Below are positions 9,880 to 18,310 of a stretch of DNA of 64,000 nucleotides, piece by piece. The stretch's first letter is position 1; each line of letters opens with the position of its first letter. The position numbers and the translations under genes were made by a program. A model generated the notes under the pieces. The model ran no database searches, had not been told where the DNA came from, and saw only the letters and a program-made list of their open reading frames with translations. The stretch is from [Clostridium] aminophilum DSM 10710. GTDB lineage: Bacteria > Bacillota > Clostridia > Lachnospirales > Lachnospiraceae. The DNA lies in assembly GCF_000711825.1 (NCBI RefSeq), contig NZ_JONJ01000007.1, positions 112,586-176,585 of the forward strand. The letters are read 5' to 3'.

Positions 9880-10815
9880 TTATCCCTCCAGTTTGACTCT
9901 CGGATCGATGAATCCATACAGGAGATCGACGATCAGGGTACAGAGAACCAGCAGTCCTCCGTAGAAAATGGTCGTTCCCGAAATCATCATATAATCCAGA
10001 TCTTTAATGCTCATGACAAAATATTTGCCCAGTCCCGGAATATTAAAAATACTCTCAATGACGAATGTACCGGTCAGAACCGAAGCAACCGTCGGTCCCA
10101 TGATTGTCAGAACCGGCATGATCGCATTCCGTACCGTATGCCGGAACAGAATCTGGCGCTGAGAAAGGCCTTTTGCTTTTGCGGTCTTGATATAGTCCTG
10201 ACTCAGAACGTCCAGCATGCTGGTTCGCATGAGTCTTGACACCGTGGCAAGAGATCCGAGTCCGAGGGCAAACGACGGGAGAACGGTCTTCGCAAAGGAT
10301 CCCCATCCCTGAACCGGAAAAAGAGCGACTCCGAATACCTTTCGGAACTGAAGTGCGAGAAAATACTGAAGAAGGGCGCCCATGATAAAACTCGGAACCG
10401 ATACTCCGATCATGGCGATGAACATGGAGAACGAATCCCAGGCAGATCCGCGCCGGACTGCCGCAATCATGCCGAGGAGAACGCCGGCGATAAGCGCAAA
10501 TAACAGCGCTCTGGTTCCCAGATCCGCCGAAACAGCAAATGCCTCCGAGATCAGATCTTTCACCGGCTTATTGTAGGTAATGGAAGTTCCGAGATCTCCC
10601 CGTACAACATTTCCGACGTACATAAAATATTGGATAAACACCGGCTGATCCAGCCCGTATTTTGCTTTCATATTCTCAAGAACAGTCCCCGTGACCGCCT
10701 TATCTCCCAGGAACGGATCTCCCGGAAGCATTCTCATCATGAAAAATGTCAGTGTAATAAGTACAAAGAGCGTCAGGACGGCATATCCTACACGCTTCAG
10801 GATGTATCTTGTCAT
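9880..10815 (-). CDS. oppB: Oligopeptide ABC transporter permease OppB
   Basis: Membrane permease that pairs with OppC. I place the start at MTRYILKRVGYAVLTLF (311 residues), which begins exactly at the conserved OppB N-terminus and has GGGGGAAAAG upstream. A longer open frame extends 53 codons further up but its sequence is unlike any permease. The EAA loop is SQDYIKTAKAKGLSQRQILF, and MRMLPGDPF is the usual periplasmic motif after helix 1. It follows oppA after a 195-base spacer that contains a hairpin. Confidence 0.92.
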   Translation of the reverse strand: MTRYILKRVGYAVLTLFVLITLTFFMMRMLPGDPFLGDKAVTGTVLENMKAKYGLDQPVFIQYFMYVGNVVRGDLGTSITYNKPVKDLISEAFAVSADLGTRALLFALIAGVLLGMIAAVRRGSAWDSFSMFIAMIGVSVPSFIMGALLQYFLALQFRKVFGVALFPVQGWGSFAKTVLPSFALGLGSLATVSRLMRTSMLDVLSQDYIKTAKAKGLSQRQILFRHTVRNAIMPVLTIMGPTVASVLTGTFVIESIFNIPGLGKYFVMSIKDLDYMMISGTTIFYGGLLVLCTLIVDLLYGFIDPRVKLEG

Positions 10816-10937
10816 TTCTTTTCCCCCTGAAACTCCATGAGAAAAACTCCTTTCCATTTTCCTCATTCTGCGAGTCAGACGGAACGGCGTGCCGGAACAG
10901 TCCGGCTGCCGTCTTTCTGACTGTTGAAATGAACAGC

Positions 10938-10969
10938 GGGGCTGCCACATCGGAAAATGTGCCAGCCCC
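10938..10969 (-). other. Hairpin between oppA and oppB
   Basis: A 13-base inverted repeat (GGGGCTGCCACAT at 10938-10950, partner at 10957-10969, one mismatch, six-base loop) lies in the oppA-oppB spacer. It has no T-run on the oppA strand, so it is not a standard terminator. By analogy with other binding-protein operons it may protect the oppA message from 3' decay and so raise OppA over the membrane subunits; that role is inference. Confidence 0.6.
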
Positions 10970-11010
10970 GGCATCGTACGATTTCCTTACAGGCTAATGC
11001 TTGTCCGCAA

Positions 11011-12837
11011 TCAGTCTGCGAATTCCGTATAGGCGAAATAATATGCCTGGAACGGCTTACGGATGTAACCGCTCTTCAGCTTCTCACTGGCAACATAATC
11101 CTCATGTCTCCAGTAAACCGGGATGACCGGAAGGTCTTCCGCGATCTTCTTCTCACACTCGACAAAGATCTTCTCGCGTGCAACCGGATCCTTCTCATTC
11201 TTGGAATCTGCAATCATCTTGTCATAGTCCGCATTGCTGTATCCGGTGTGGTTGTTGCTGTTTCCGGATTCAAGAAGTTCCAGATCGGTCAGCGGATCGT
11301 TGTAGTCCGGGCCCCATCCGCCCATGCAGAAGTCAAAGTTGACCGCATTGCGGCGTGCTCTCCACTCGGTAATGGTCAGAACTTCAATTCCGATCTCAAT
11401 GCCAAGATTCTGACGAAGCTGCTCCTGAATTACCTGAGACAGAAGCTCATTCTGGGTTCCCTCGGAAGTCATGATCTTCAGCTTGATCTCGGAAGCGTCT
11501 TTGTATCCCAGTTCCTCAACTGCTTTCGCAAGATACTCTTTTGCCTTTGCCGGATCTGCGGTCTCGCTGTAAAGGCCCTTTCCGCCGTTTTCTGCGACAA
11601 CCGCCTCGGAAAATGTATTGGTATTGACACCGGAAACGCCGAGGGTCATCGTCTTCGGAACCTCATTGTCATTCTTGAATACGGTATCAATCAGCTGCTG
11701 ACGATCCAGTGCCGCGGAGATCGCCTTGCGCAGGCTCGGAGAACGCATATCGGAGTTCTCACGGGTGTTGGTCCACATAAAGTAGCTGTATCCGCCGATG
11801 TAGCTGCTGACGGTGAAATCTTCATTCTTGAATGCTTCGCGCTGTTCGCCGGTGATATCCATGACATCCAGCTCGCCGCCGAGGAATGCGTTATATCTTG
11901 TATTGGTATCGGAATACTTTACAAAATTAATCTCCTCAGTCTCAACATTCGCCGCATCTCTCCAGAGTTCGTTTTTCTTGACGGTTACGCGGTTCTCGGT
12001 CACCCACTCGCTCATGTAGAACGGTCCGTTATAGAGGAGCTTGTCCGGGCTTGTACCGTACTCGCCTTTTCCGAGTTTCTCATAGAACGGCTGATAGATC
12101 GGAACCATTACCTCAAACTTTACATACTGAAGGAAGTATGGAAGGTAATTCTCCAGCTCAAGTTCGAGAGTATAATCATCCTTTGCGCGGATACCGACCT
12201 GGTCAAGGGTAACCTCTTCCTTGCTCGCGCCGGATTTGAAATCATAATATTTCTGTGCATTCTTGAAAATGGTGGCAAACGAAGCATACTCGGATGCATT
12301 GTCCGGATTCATCAGTTCGGAGAAGCCGAATACAAAGTCCTTCGCGGTAACCGGTGCAACTTCCTTGCCGGTGGAATCCACCCACTTCGCGTCCTTGCGA
12401 AGATGGAAAGTCCACTTCATGCCGTCTTCCGATGACTCCCAGGATTCCGCTGCTGCCGGAACCACATTGTTGTTCGCATCCATTTTTACCAGTCCGTCCC
12501 AGCAGTGACGGGCAACGGAAAACTCGTTGTTGTATGTCATCAGCAGCGGGTTCATAACGGACATGGTGGTCACTTCTGCCGTAATGGAATTCTTCTTGGA
12601 GGTTCCCTGATAAATCCCTTTACCGGCATTCGGATTCACATTCAGCTGTCTTGCAAGGGCAGCCTGATCCTCGGATGCTGCCGTGGTCGGATTCTCCGCT
12701 CCCGCAGCTCCCGAAGCATCTGTTGCATTCGCCGCAGTACTGCCGCTGGCCGGTGCGGATCCGCCTGATCCGCCGCAAGCTGCCAGAGACAGTGCGGTCA
12801 CCATCGCAAGTGCCAAAGATAATCCTCTTTTCTTCAT
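11011..12837 (-). CDS. oppA: Oligopeptide-binding lipoprotein OppA
   Basis: Extracellular peptide receptor of the importer, lipid-anchored to the membrane. The start is at MKKRGLSLALAMVTALSLAA: AAGGAGAA lies just upstream, and a typical lipoprotein signal ends at the LAAC lipobox with Cys20. A Gly/Ser/Ala linker (about residues 21-60) leads into a family 5 solute-binding domain (WTFHLRKDAKW, then the VVPAAAESWE region). At 608 residues it is of normal size. A long open extension upstream of this start is the untranslated leader. First gene of oppABCDF. Confidence 0.95.
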   Translation of the reverse strand: MKKRGLSLALAMVTALSLAACGGSGGSAPASGSTAANATDASGAAGAENPTTAASEDQAALARQLNVNPNAGKGIYQGTSKKNSITAEVTTMSVMNPLLMTYNNEFSVARHCWDGLVKMDANNNVVPAAAESWESSEDGMKWTFHLRKDAKWVDSTGKEVAPVTAKDFVFGFSELMNPDNASEYASFATIFKNAQKYYDFKSGASKEEVTLDQVGIRAKDDYTLELELENYLPYFLQYVKFEVMVPIYQPFYEKLGKGEYGTSPDKLLYNGPFYMSEWVTENRVTVKKNELWRDAANVETEEINFVKYSDTNTRYNAFLGGELDVMDITGEQREAFKNEDFTVSSYIGGYSYFMWTNTRENSDMRSPSLRKAISAALDRQQLIDTVFKNDNEVPKTMTLGVSGVNTNTFSEAVVAENGGKGLYSETADPAKAKEYLAKAVEELGYKDASEIKLKIMTSEGTQNELLSQVIQEQLRQNLGIEIGIEVLTITEWRARRNAVNFDFCMGGWGPDYNDPLTDLELLESGNSNNHTGYSNADYDKMIADSKNEKDPVAREKIFVECEKKIAEDLPVIPVYWRHEDYVASEKLKSGYIRKPFQAYYFAYTEFAD

Positions 12838-12934
12838 AGATTCTCCTTCCCTTTCCTCTGGGGCAGCATTCAAAAGACAGACGATTGCAAAGCATTTTTG
12901 TGGTATAGGGAATTTTGAAAAAATATCCTGTACC

Positions 12935-13020
12935 ACAACGAGTCGAAACACGCTTCGCGAGTTTCGAGCTTTTCGCGACAGTCGCCAGGACCGCACTAAG
13001 GCGCGGCCCGGGCTCGTTGT
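12935..13020 (-). repeat. Dispersed palindromic repeat, copy R1 (oppA leader)
   Basis: An 86-base element bounded by perfect 8-base inverted ends (ACAACGAG at 12935-12942 and CTCGTTGT at 13013-13020). Read on the minus strand its core is GACTGTCGCGAAAAGCTCGA followed by GCGTGTTTCGACTCGTT. Related copies are at 16305-16345, 55870-55958 and, more diverged, 60226-60270. It sits between the leader terminator and the oppA ribosome binding site. Confidence 0.7.
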
Positions 13021-13027
13021 TTGCGTA

Positions 13028-13069
13028 AAAAAAGTTACGATATCAGGAAAATCAACCGGATATCGTAAC
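13028..13069 (-). terminator. Intrinsic terminator in the opp leader (candidate attenuator)
   Basis: A perfect 11-base stem (GTTACGATATC at 13034-13044, GATATCGTAAC at 13059-13069, 14-base loop) is followed on the minus strand by seven T residues. No minus-strand gene lies upstream to be terminated, so it must act on the opp leader itself, between the likely promoter (13199-13228) and oppA. I saw no T-box motif or known riboswitch core. Confidence 0.7.
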
Positions 13070-13198
13070 CATTGATTCATTTGGAGCTGTTGCAATGATT
13101 GCGTGAAAGGTCCGCTTGTTGAATACTGCCTCAAATGTTAAAATCTGGTATATGTCACATTGCACGATTCATGTGATATTTACCATTTATTTTTATTC

Positions 13199-13228
13199 AT
13201 TTTAACATATCAATCCATTCAATAGCAA
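13199..13228 (-). promoter_or_regulatory. Likely sigma-70 promoter for oppABCDF
   Basis: On the minus strand TTGCTA (13223-13228) and TAAAAT (13199-13204) are separated by 18 bases. A leader of roughly 350 bases would result. Just downstream an inverted repeat TCACAT-N10-ATGTGA (13155-13176) could be an operator or an RNA hairpin. The gap 12838-13275 also holds the terminator and repeat listed separately and no other gene. Confidence 0.5.
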
Positions 13229-13275
13229 CTTATTTATCAAAAAATAACATAATCTTCATAAATCGAGGGAATACA

Positions 13276-13893
13276 ATGAAAATTGTACGCAACTATGAAA
13301 ATATCGTCCGCGAGAATTATGCAAAACTGTACAAATACGCATTCATCGAAAGTTGTCACGATATTTCCGCAAAAGACATTACATTTCAGTCCCTTCTGTA
13401 CAGCGTCGATCCGGAACGCAGCGACCGGTCTGTCTGGCAGAATGCGCACTCCGTTCTGAATGATTTCTTTTTGCGGAGTCTCCGCCGGCGCAGGAGCCGG
13501 GATGAGATCGCCGCCGGCGTAACCTTTCCGATCAGCGACGGGCTCTGGGATTTTCTGGAAAAACCAATCCAGGAAAAAGAAGCGATCTTTCTCATGGCAG
13601 AAGCCGGACTTACCAAAAAAGAAGCCGCAGACATCATGGCTGTCCATGTGTCCCGGCTCCCGAATCTCTCGCAGGAAGAACGTTCCCGCATCTCTTCTCT
13701 TTTGTCTGTGATCGTCCCGGACGGTGCATCCGAAGAAGAGGCCGCCGATCGGGTCCTGCTTCGATTTACCGAGCGTAGCGTCAGCTTTGAGAACCGGCTT
13801 CGCGATCTCCGTCTGTTCTTTGACCGTCACATTCTCTGGCTTGCCGCCGCGATTGCGCTGTTCTGTGCCGCCGCGGCCTACTGCACCGCATAA
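13276..13893 (+). CDS. ECF sigma-like protein with C-terminal membrane helix, function unknown
   Basis: A 205-residue protein that I do not recognise as a named family. Residues about 10-75 (YKYAFIESCHDISAKDITF onward) have the look of sigma factor region 2, and residues 98-128 (EKEAIFLMAEAGLTKKEAA then DIMAVHVSRL) resemble a region 4 helix-turn-helix. It ends in one hydrophobic helix (ILWLAAAIALFCAAAAY), so it would be membrane-tethered, which is not normal for a sigma factor. GAGGG precedes the ATG at modest distance. It is divergent from opp and followed by a strong terminator. It could be a degenerate sigma factor, a membrane-bound regulator, or unrelated; the tail helix is certain, the sigma resemblance tentative. 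Confidence 0.6.
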   Translation: MKIVRNYENIVRENYAKLYKYAFIESCHDISAKDITFQSLLYSVDPERSDRSVWQNAHSVLNDFFLRSLRRRRSRDEIAAGVTFPISDGLWDFLEKPIQEKEAIFLMAEAGLTKKEAADIMAVHVSRLPNLSQEERSRISSLLSVIVPDGASEEEAADRVLLRFTERSVSFENRLRDLRLFFDRHILWLAAAIALFCAAAAYCTA

Positions 13894-13943
13894 CAGTCTG
13901 CAGAAAACAATCACCAAAAATTGATGTCATTTCATTTCCGGAC

Positions 13944-13990
13944 AAAAGAACGCCTCCCGAAAGCAGCTGCCTTCGGAAGGCGTTCTTTTC
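13944..13990 (+). terminator. Strong rho-independent terminator
   Basis: AAAAGAACGCCT pairs with AGGCGTTCTTTT across a G/C-rich upper stem, ending in a T-run on both strands. It terminates the sigma-like gene and could also work in the other direction for transcripts leaving the DUF4392 gene. Confidence 0.85.
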
Positions 13991-14076
13991 TGTATGACCC
14001 GCTGTATGTTTCTGTTTAACACGATGTATGTTTCTGTATGGCACACTGTATGTTTCTGTATGTCGCTCTGTATGAC
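13991..14076. repeat. 22-bp tandem repeat, about 3.5 copies
   Basis: Units start at 14003, 14025 and 14047, each TGTATGTTTCTGT followed by a variable half, with partial units at both ends (13991 and 14069). The array fills the space between the terminator and the 3' end of the DUF4392 gene. Confidence 0.8.
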
Positions 14077-14091
14077 ATGCGGCAAATACAT

Positions 14092-14964
14092 TTACCGCTG
14101 AAAACTCTGATCCGGACGCGGATTTCTCTTCAGCTTCGAGGCAAGAAGGCTCAGGATCTCCAGTTCAACGGACCGCTCAAAACCGTCCACCTTGACAATG
14201 CGTTCTCCGGACAGACCGTCCACACTTCCGAGATCCACCGTCCTCTGGAGAAAATCCTCCACAAACTGTGTGACATGCGATCCGTCGATCCGGCTGAACA
14301 CTGTTTTCCCTGTCAGTGCCTCAAGTTCGGAGGCAATCCCGTAGGCTCCCCAGTTGGAAACCGTCGCGATCACAAGGCGGTCCGTCCGGATACGGCACGG
14401 AGTCAGTTCCAGCTTTTCCAGTATCACATCCTTCAGATTCCCCATGCCGATCTCGTTGCCGCCGTCTCCGACGCCGATCGTCGGCACCTCACACAGCTCA
14501 AACATCCGGTCACAGGGCGCGGTGTGCTCCCGGATGCTGATTCCACGCATATTGGCATAATCTTCCTTCACATTCTTTCCGCAGCGTTCGATCGAAATCA
14601 TGCCGACCGGATTCAGATTCCGGAGAAGTGTCCTGCAGGAATCATCGTCTGCCTGCATGGAAAGATAGACGGTCTCGATTCTCTCCGGCTCGAAATATCC
14701 CTTGCAGTTCTCATCCGTCACAATCACCGGGCGGTATCCCAACCCCTGAAGGACTTTTGCGACCACCGCCGTTCCGGAGGGGCCGTCCGTCTCCGCGGCG
14801 CCGTTGACATAAAATCCCGTTGTGAGAACAACGCATCCCTTTGGCCATGTCAGAATCTCTTCCGCCGCCTGCCGGCAATAGTGCTCTGCCAGATACTGCC
14901 GGAGGACCGGCATTCCTCTGGCGGAATACTTCAGAATAATGTCTTCTGTGCTGTCCGTTTTCAT
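14092..14964 (-). CDS. DUF4392 (D-glutamate cyclase-like C-terminal domain) protein
   Basis: A 290-residue cytoplasmic protein matching the DUF4392 family, the C-terminal domain of mammalian D-glutamate cyclase; stand-alone bacterial forms are common and mostly uncharacterised. Visible motifs are TTGFYVNGAAETDGPSGTA, IERCGKN and the glycine-rich GVGDGGNEIGMGN, probably a ligand or metal site. Length suits the domain. AGGGAG precedes the ATG. It is not in an obvious operon; an AraC regulator is divergent. D-glutamate turnover is a family-based guess. Confidence 0.8.
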   Translation of the reverse strand: MKTDSTEDIILKYSARGMPVLRQYLAEHYCRQAAEEILTWPKGCVVLTTGFYVNGAAETDGPSGTAVVAKVLQGLGYRPVIVTDENCKGYFEPERIETVYLSMQADDDSCRTLLRNLNPVGMISIERCGKNVKEDYANMRGISIREHTAPCDRMFELCEVPTIGVGDGGNEIGMGNLKDVILEKLELTPCRIRTDRLVIATVSNWGAYGIASELEALTGKTVFSRIDGSHVTQFVEDFLQRTVDLGSVDGLSGERIVKVDGFERSVELEILSLLASKLKRNPRPDQSFQR

Positions 14965-15319
14965 AAACCGCTCCCTTCATTCTGTCACGCTGTTTCGCTG
15001 TCACGCTTTTGGTCTTTCACACTGCCGCCCGTCATGTTGTCCAAAAATTTTCATATTTCAGCATTATATTTGCAGTATATCACGATACATTCGGAAATCC
15101 TCCGAAATCATTGTTTTTCGACTATTTACATCCCATGAAGCTTGTTATATTCTTTTGTATATACTATGACATAATCGCCAAAGATGTTTTCTCCTGTCGT
15201 TTTTCATTTTCTTCACAACGCGCACCCCGAAGGATGCTGCGCAGAAAAACATCTTTTATTTTCAGAAAGGAGAGTGCCTTCGGTCTGTCCCGGATTTACG
15301 AAGGCACGCATAAATTTAT
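14965..15319. other. Divergent intergenic region, DUF4392 gene / araC-type gene
   Basis: 355 bases with no convincing gene. An inverted repeat TTCGGA-N5-TCCGAA (15090-15106) could be an operator. A good ribosome-binding-site-like AAAGGAGAG at about 15264 is too far from the annotated AraC start to serve it. Confidence 0.5.
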
Positions 15320-16237
15320 ATGGCTTTATCACCAAAAACCGTTATTTCAGGAAAGCCCACGGTTTGTATGGCCAATACTTCGCCGGCTTTTCCCGCGCTC
15401 TTTTACGACACCGGCCTGTCCGCAGCGTCAGAGGGATGGCATTGGAAACCGGAATTCACCTTGTCAATTCTCACGCAGGGCACGATGAAGCTTTCCCTCG
15501 GAGGGGAAGAATACGATCTCCGTACCGGCGACGGTTATTTTGTCAACAGCGGATTTCTCAGCCATTGTGCCTCCTCCGGAGATGTCTGCCGGCAGCGCAC
15601 GATTCTCTTCCCGGGAGATCTCATCGGCAGAATGGATCCGGAAAGCGGTTCCTGTGACATTTTCTTCCGGAAATATGTTCTTCCGTTCTCCCGAAGAGAT
15701 GCGGTACCGGGGGTGGTGCTCCGCAGATTCGAGCCGGAAGATAACCCCCTTCTGAATCGGATCGAACAGGCCTGGAACAGCGGCAGCGCCAACGCACCGG
15801 ACTATGAACTGACCGTTCGGGACTGCATCTCACGCATTCTTTCCGAAATCCTGCACCGTCCCGCAGTTTCCGGCGAAGCGGCGGAGAAATACCGCCGTCA
15901 GGAGGACCGCACGAAACGGATTCTCGCTTATCTGGAAGAAAATTTCATCGAAGATCTCTCCATCGGCGAGCTGGCAGTCTGCGCCGGAATCAGCGTCAGC
16001 GAGTGCCTCCGTTGTTTCCGGAGTGTCCTTCACACCACACCGATCCAGTACCTGAAGCAGTATCGTCTGGAAAAGTCGGCCGAAATGCTGGCATCTCCGG
16101 AACACACCTCCGAAAATATCGCCGATATCGCAAGGGCAGTCGGTTTCGCCGACATGAGCTATTTTACGAGGGCCTTCCGGACCCGTTACCGGATAACGCC
16201 GTCCGAGTGGAGAAAGACCCATCTGCAAACTCCGTAA
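15320..16237 (+). CDS. AraC-family transcriptional regulator
   Basis: A 305-residue regulator. Residues about 20-110 form a cupin-like ligand domain (YDLRTGDGYFVNSGFLSH), and the C-terminal 100 residues hold the two AraC helix-turn-helix motifs, the second in the classic form IARAVGFADMSYFTRAFRTR. Its effector is unknown; the fold class suggests a sugar or small metabolite. The first ATG of the frame follows an in-frame TAA and has no good ribosome binding site; MANTSPAF at 15368 is an alternative start. No enzyme or transporter gene sits downstream on the same strand, so its target may be distant. Confidence 0.88.
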   Translation: MALSPKTVISGKPTVCMANTSPAFPALFYDTGLSAASEGWHWKPEFTLSILTQGTMKLSLGGEEYDLRTGDGYFVNSGFLSHCASSGDVCRQRTILFPGDLIGRMDPESGSCDIFFRKYVLPFSRRDAVPGVVLRRFEPEDNPLLNRIEQAWNSGSANAPDYELTVRDCISRILSEILHRPAVSGEAAEKYRRQEDRTKRILAYLEENFIEDLSIGELAVCAGISVSECLRCFRSVLHTTPIQYLKQYRLEKSAEMLASPEHTSENIADIARAVGFADMSYFTRAFRTRYRITPSEWRKTHLQTP

Positions 16238-16304
16238 AACGGATTGGAAGGATCCGCCGTGACCGCTCCCCGGCCCCATTTCCGCATAATTCCCGCCGCG
16301 GAGG

Positions 16305-16345
16305 CCGAAACACCCCCTGCAAGTTTCGCGCGTTATGGCGGCAGC
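16305..16345 (-). repeat. Dispersed palindromic repeat, copy R3
   Basis: On the minus strand it reads GGCTGCCGCCATAACGCGCG then AAACTTGC and GGTGTTTCGG, matching copies at 55870-55958 and 12935-13020. It lies between the AraC gene and the FlxA-like gene. Confidence 0.6.
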
Positions 16346-16411
16346 CGTGAAAACCTTTCGGAGCGTTTTGATGCCATGAAAAAAATCGGAGAACGATCCT
16401 ATGACGCAACA

Positions 16412-16454
16412 AAACAGGCGAAAGAGCAACATTCCGTTTCTCTTTCGCCTGTTT
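16412..16454 (-). terminator. Terminator of the FlxA-like gene
   Basis: A perfect 15-base inverted repeat (AAACAGGCGAAAGAG at 16412-16426, partner 16440-16454) lies four bases beyond the stop codon. The T-rich stretch on the minus strand is short. It may also end the convergent AraC transcript. Confidence 0.75.
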
Positions 16455-16457
16455 CGT

Positions 16458-16805
16458 TTATGCGTATTCATCGATATAATCGCCTAATCCGTCTTCTTTT
16501 ATCTGCGTCCTCATCTGGCCATCTACTTCCTTTTGACTTACCATACTTGCTTCTTCCTGTTCCGTTTCTTCCGCCCGGATACTCTGGAGTTCCTGCTGAA
16601 GCTGAACAATCTGCTGCCGGATATCCTGCTTTTTGGCGATTTCAGACTCCGATAACTCTTCCTCGCTCTTACTCTCCAGTGTGCTCAGCTGCTTCTGCAG
16701 GGCCTGAATCTTCCGCTGAATAACAGATTCCCGGTTCGAACCGCCGGAAACATTCGATTTTGAAAGCTGAATGGCATTGCTCTGACTGACACTATTAATC
16801 CGCAT
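16458..16805 (-). CDS. FlxA-like coiled-coil protein
   Basis: A 115-residue hydrophilic protein matching the FlxA-like family (Pfam FlxA). Its N-terminus MRINSVSQSNAIQLSKSN is followed by a continuous heptad-type coiled coil (about residues 28-90, rich in Gln, Glu, Lys and Ser) and an acidic tail. No signal peptide or membrane helix. The E. coli namesake is flagellar-regulated, but no flagellar genes are in this window and function is unknown. It has its own terminator and appears monocistronic. Confidence 0.75.
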   Translation of the reverse strand: MRINSVSQSNAIQLSKSNVSGGSNRESVIQRKIQALQKQLSTLESKSEEELSESEIAKKQDIRQQIVQLQQELQSIRAEETEQEEASMVSQKEVDGQMRTQIKEDGLGDYIDEYA

Positions 16806-17309
16806 AACAACTACCTGCCTTTCCTGATCACGGGTATGGCAGTATGGTCAAAACGCTCCTTCGTTATGTTCCCTCTGTTCTTCCGATATCCTGCCTTCCC
16901 TGGCCTCCGCTCCTGCGAGCGGCAGATACCGGTCCCTCGATCATATATTTCACTTACGGAATCAGATGCGAATCCGATTATTCATCGCTCGATCTGATCC
17001 GCCAACGAAGTTTGAACACGGTCATTCCCACTTCGCGCCGACACTTCGGTTCGATTTTTTCTGTTTTATATGCAGGTTATCGGCTTGTCAGATTTGATTA
17101 TAAGGAAAAAGACCTCCTCCACGAGGCATGCAGGAAAATATCATTTTATTCTGTTTTTCTCTGTTTTTTTGATTATTCTTTCCTGCCTTTCTTCCTCCAC
17201 CTCTACTTCTACCTCTACCTCTACCTATTTCTTTCGCGGCTCTGAGACTGCGCTTCCACTTGCGGAGTCCGGCAGCCTCCGGTCCGAAGCTGCGTTTGGT
17301 CTTTTCGGC
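16806..17309. other. Intergenic region between FlxA-like and ferredoxin genes
   Basis: 504 bases without a convincing gene. It must hold the FlxA-like promoter and the end of the ferredoxin transcript, but no clear terminator was found next to the ferredoxin stop. A pyrimidine-rich hexamer array is listed separately. Confidence 0.5.
17195..17226. repeat. Hexanucleotide microsatellite
   Basis: About five units of CTCTAC or close variants (17195-17224), i.e. GTAGAG on the other strand. It is non-coding as annotated, about 85 bases beyond the ferredoxin stop codon. Confidence 0.7.
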
Positions 17310-18179
17310 TCAATCCAGAATCTGTCCGTCTGTGGAAATGGTTACGACCTGCCACGGAATGAACTTTCCGCTGTTCTGAAGAGCAGTTTCCGCCGCTCTC
17401 TGAAGGCCTCCGCAGCATGGTACCTCCATGCGGACGATGGTCACGCTCCGGATGTCGTTGTTCCGGATGATCTCCGTCAGCTTCTCCGAATAATCCACCG
17501 CATCCAGCTTCGGACATCCGATGACAGTGATCTTTCCTTTCATAAAGTCCTCGTGCATATTGGCGTAGGCGTAGGCCGTGCAGTCTGCCGCAATCAGGAG
17601 CTTCGCGCCCTCAAAAAAACCGGCTTTTGTCGGGAGAAGCTTGATCTGACACGGCCACTGATTCAGCCGGGACGCCGGTCTGCACACACCGGTTGGAACC
17701 GCTTCCGGTGCCGGCCCCTCCCCGCGGTGGAATTCCATCACGCGGGATCCCGGGCAGCCGCCGTGCAGGTGTTCCATATGCATTCCGTCCAGACTCATTC
17801 CGTGTTTTTTCATCTCGTTCATCTTTTCCGTCATCACATTGTCCGTCTTCATCTCGTTTATTTTCATCCCGGTCATCTCCATCCCATTCATCTTCGTCTC
17901 ATCGGCCTTCCTCTCGTCCGTCTTCATCTCGTTCTTGTTCTTTTCCTCCTGCGATCTCTTGACTGCTGCCTCGTCATACTCCGGTGCCTCTCTCTCCTCG
18001 AAGGTAATCGCTCCCGTCGGACATCCCGGCAGACAGTCGCCAAAGCCGTCGCAGAAATTTTCCCGGACAAGCTTTGCCTTTCCGTTAACGATATCGATTG
18101 CGCCCTCATGGCACGCGGTTGCGCAAATGCCGCAGCCATTGCATTTTTCCTCATCAATATGAATAATCTTTCGAATCAT
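17310..18179 (-). CDS. Ferredoxin-like iron-sulfur protein with Met/His-rich repeat linker
   Basis: A 289-residue protein. Residues 1-60 form a ferredoxin-type domain: C13-X2-C16-X2-C19-X3-C23, then C43-X5-C49-X3-C53-P. The C-terminal 130 residues hold conserved cysteine motifs ADCTAYAYANMHEDFMKGK, IGCPKLD and VPCCGG, a layout known from uncharacterised clostridial 4Fe-4S proteins. Between them residues 81-140 are a repetitive linker with about 12 Met and 4 His (for example NEMKTDE, MNGMEMTGM, DGMHMEHLHGG), probably built by tandem duplication. GGAGGAGG precedes the ATG. Electron carrier or metal-handling roles are both possible. A Crp/Fnr gene lies upstream on the same strand. Confidence 0.82.
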   Translation of the reverse strand: MIRKIIHIDEEKCNGCGICATACHEGAIDIVNGKAKLVRENFCDGFGDCLPGCPTGAITFEEREAPEYDEAAVKRSQEEKNKNEMKTDERKADETKMNGMEMTGMKINEMKTDNVMTEKMNEMKKHGMSLDGMHMEHLHGGCPGSRVMEFHRGEGPAPEAVPTGVCRPASRLNQWPCQIKLLPTKAGFFEGAKLLIAADCTAYAYANMHEDFMKGKITVIGCPKLDAVDYSEKLTEIIRNNDIRSVTIVRMEVPCCGGLQRAAETALQNSGKFIPWQVVTISTDGQILD

Positions 18180-18310
18180 GATTTCCTCCTCCGGTACTCA
18201 GCCACGAGCCGGATTCATCCCGGCTCATATCTGCCCCGCCAATACTGTTTTCCCCCATTGTATGGATCTGTGAAGAAAAAATCGGTATCATCGGATACGA
18301 AAAGAAAAAA

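Noticed and set aside
10957..12435. 492-codon plus-strand open frame opposite oppA
   Set aside because: Antisense shadow of oppA arising from codon bias; no motifs or start signals.
13155..13176. Crp-type operator in the opp leader
   Set aside because: The half-sites TCACAT-N10-ATGTGA are in the opposite order and spacing to the Crp consensus.
12838..13228. T-box in the opp leader
   Set aside because: No GGTGG-type antiterminator bulge or specifier-loop pattern is present.
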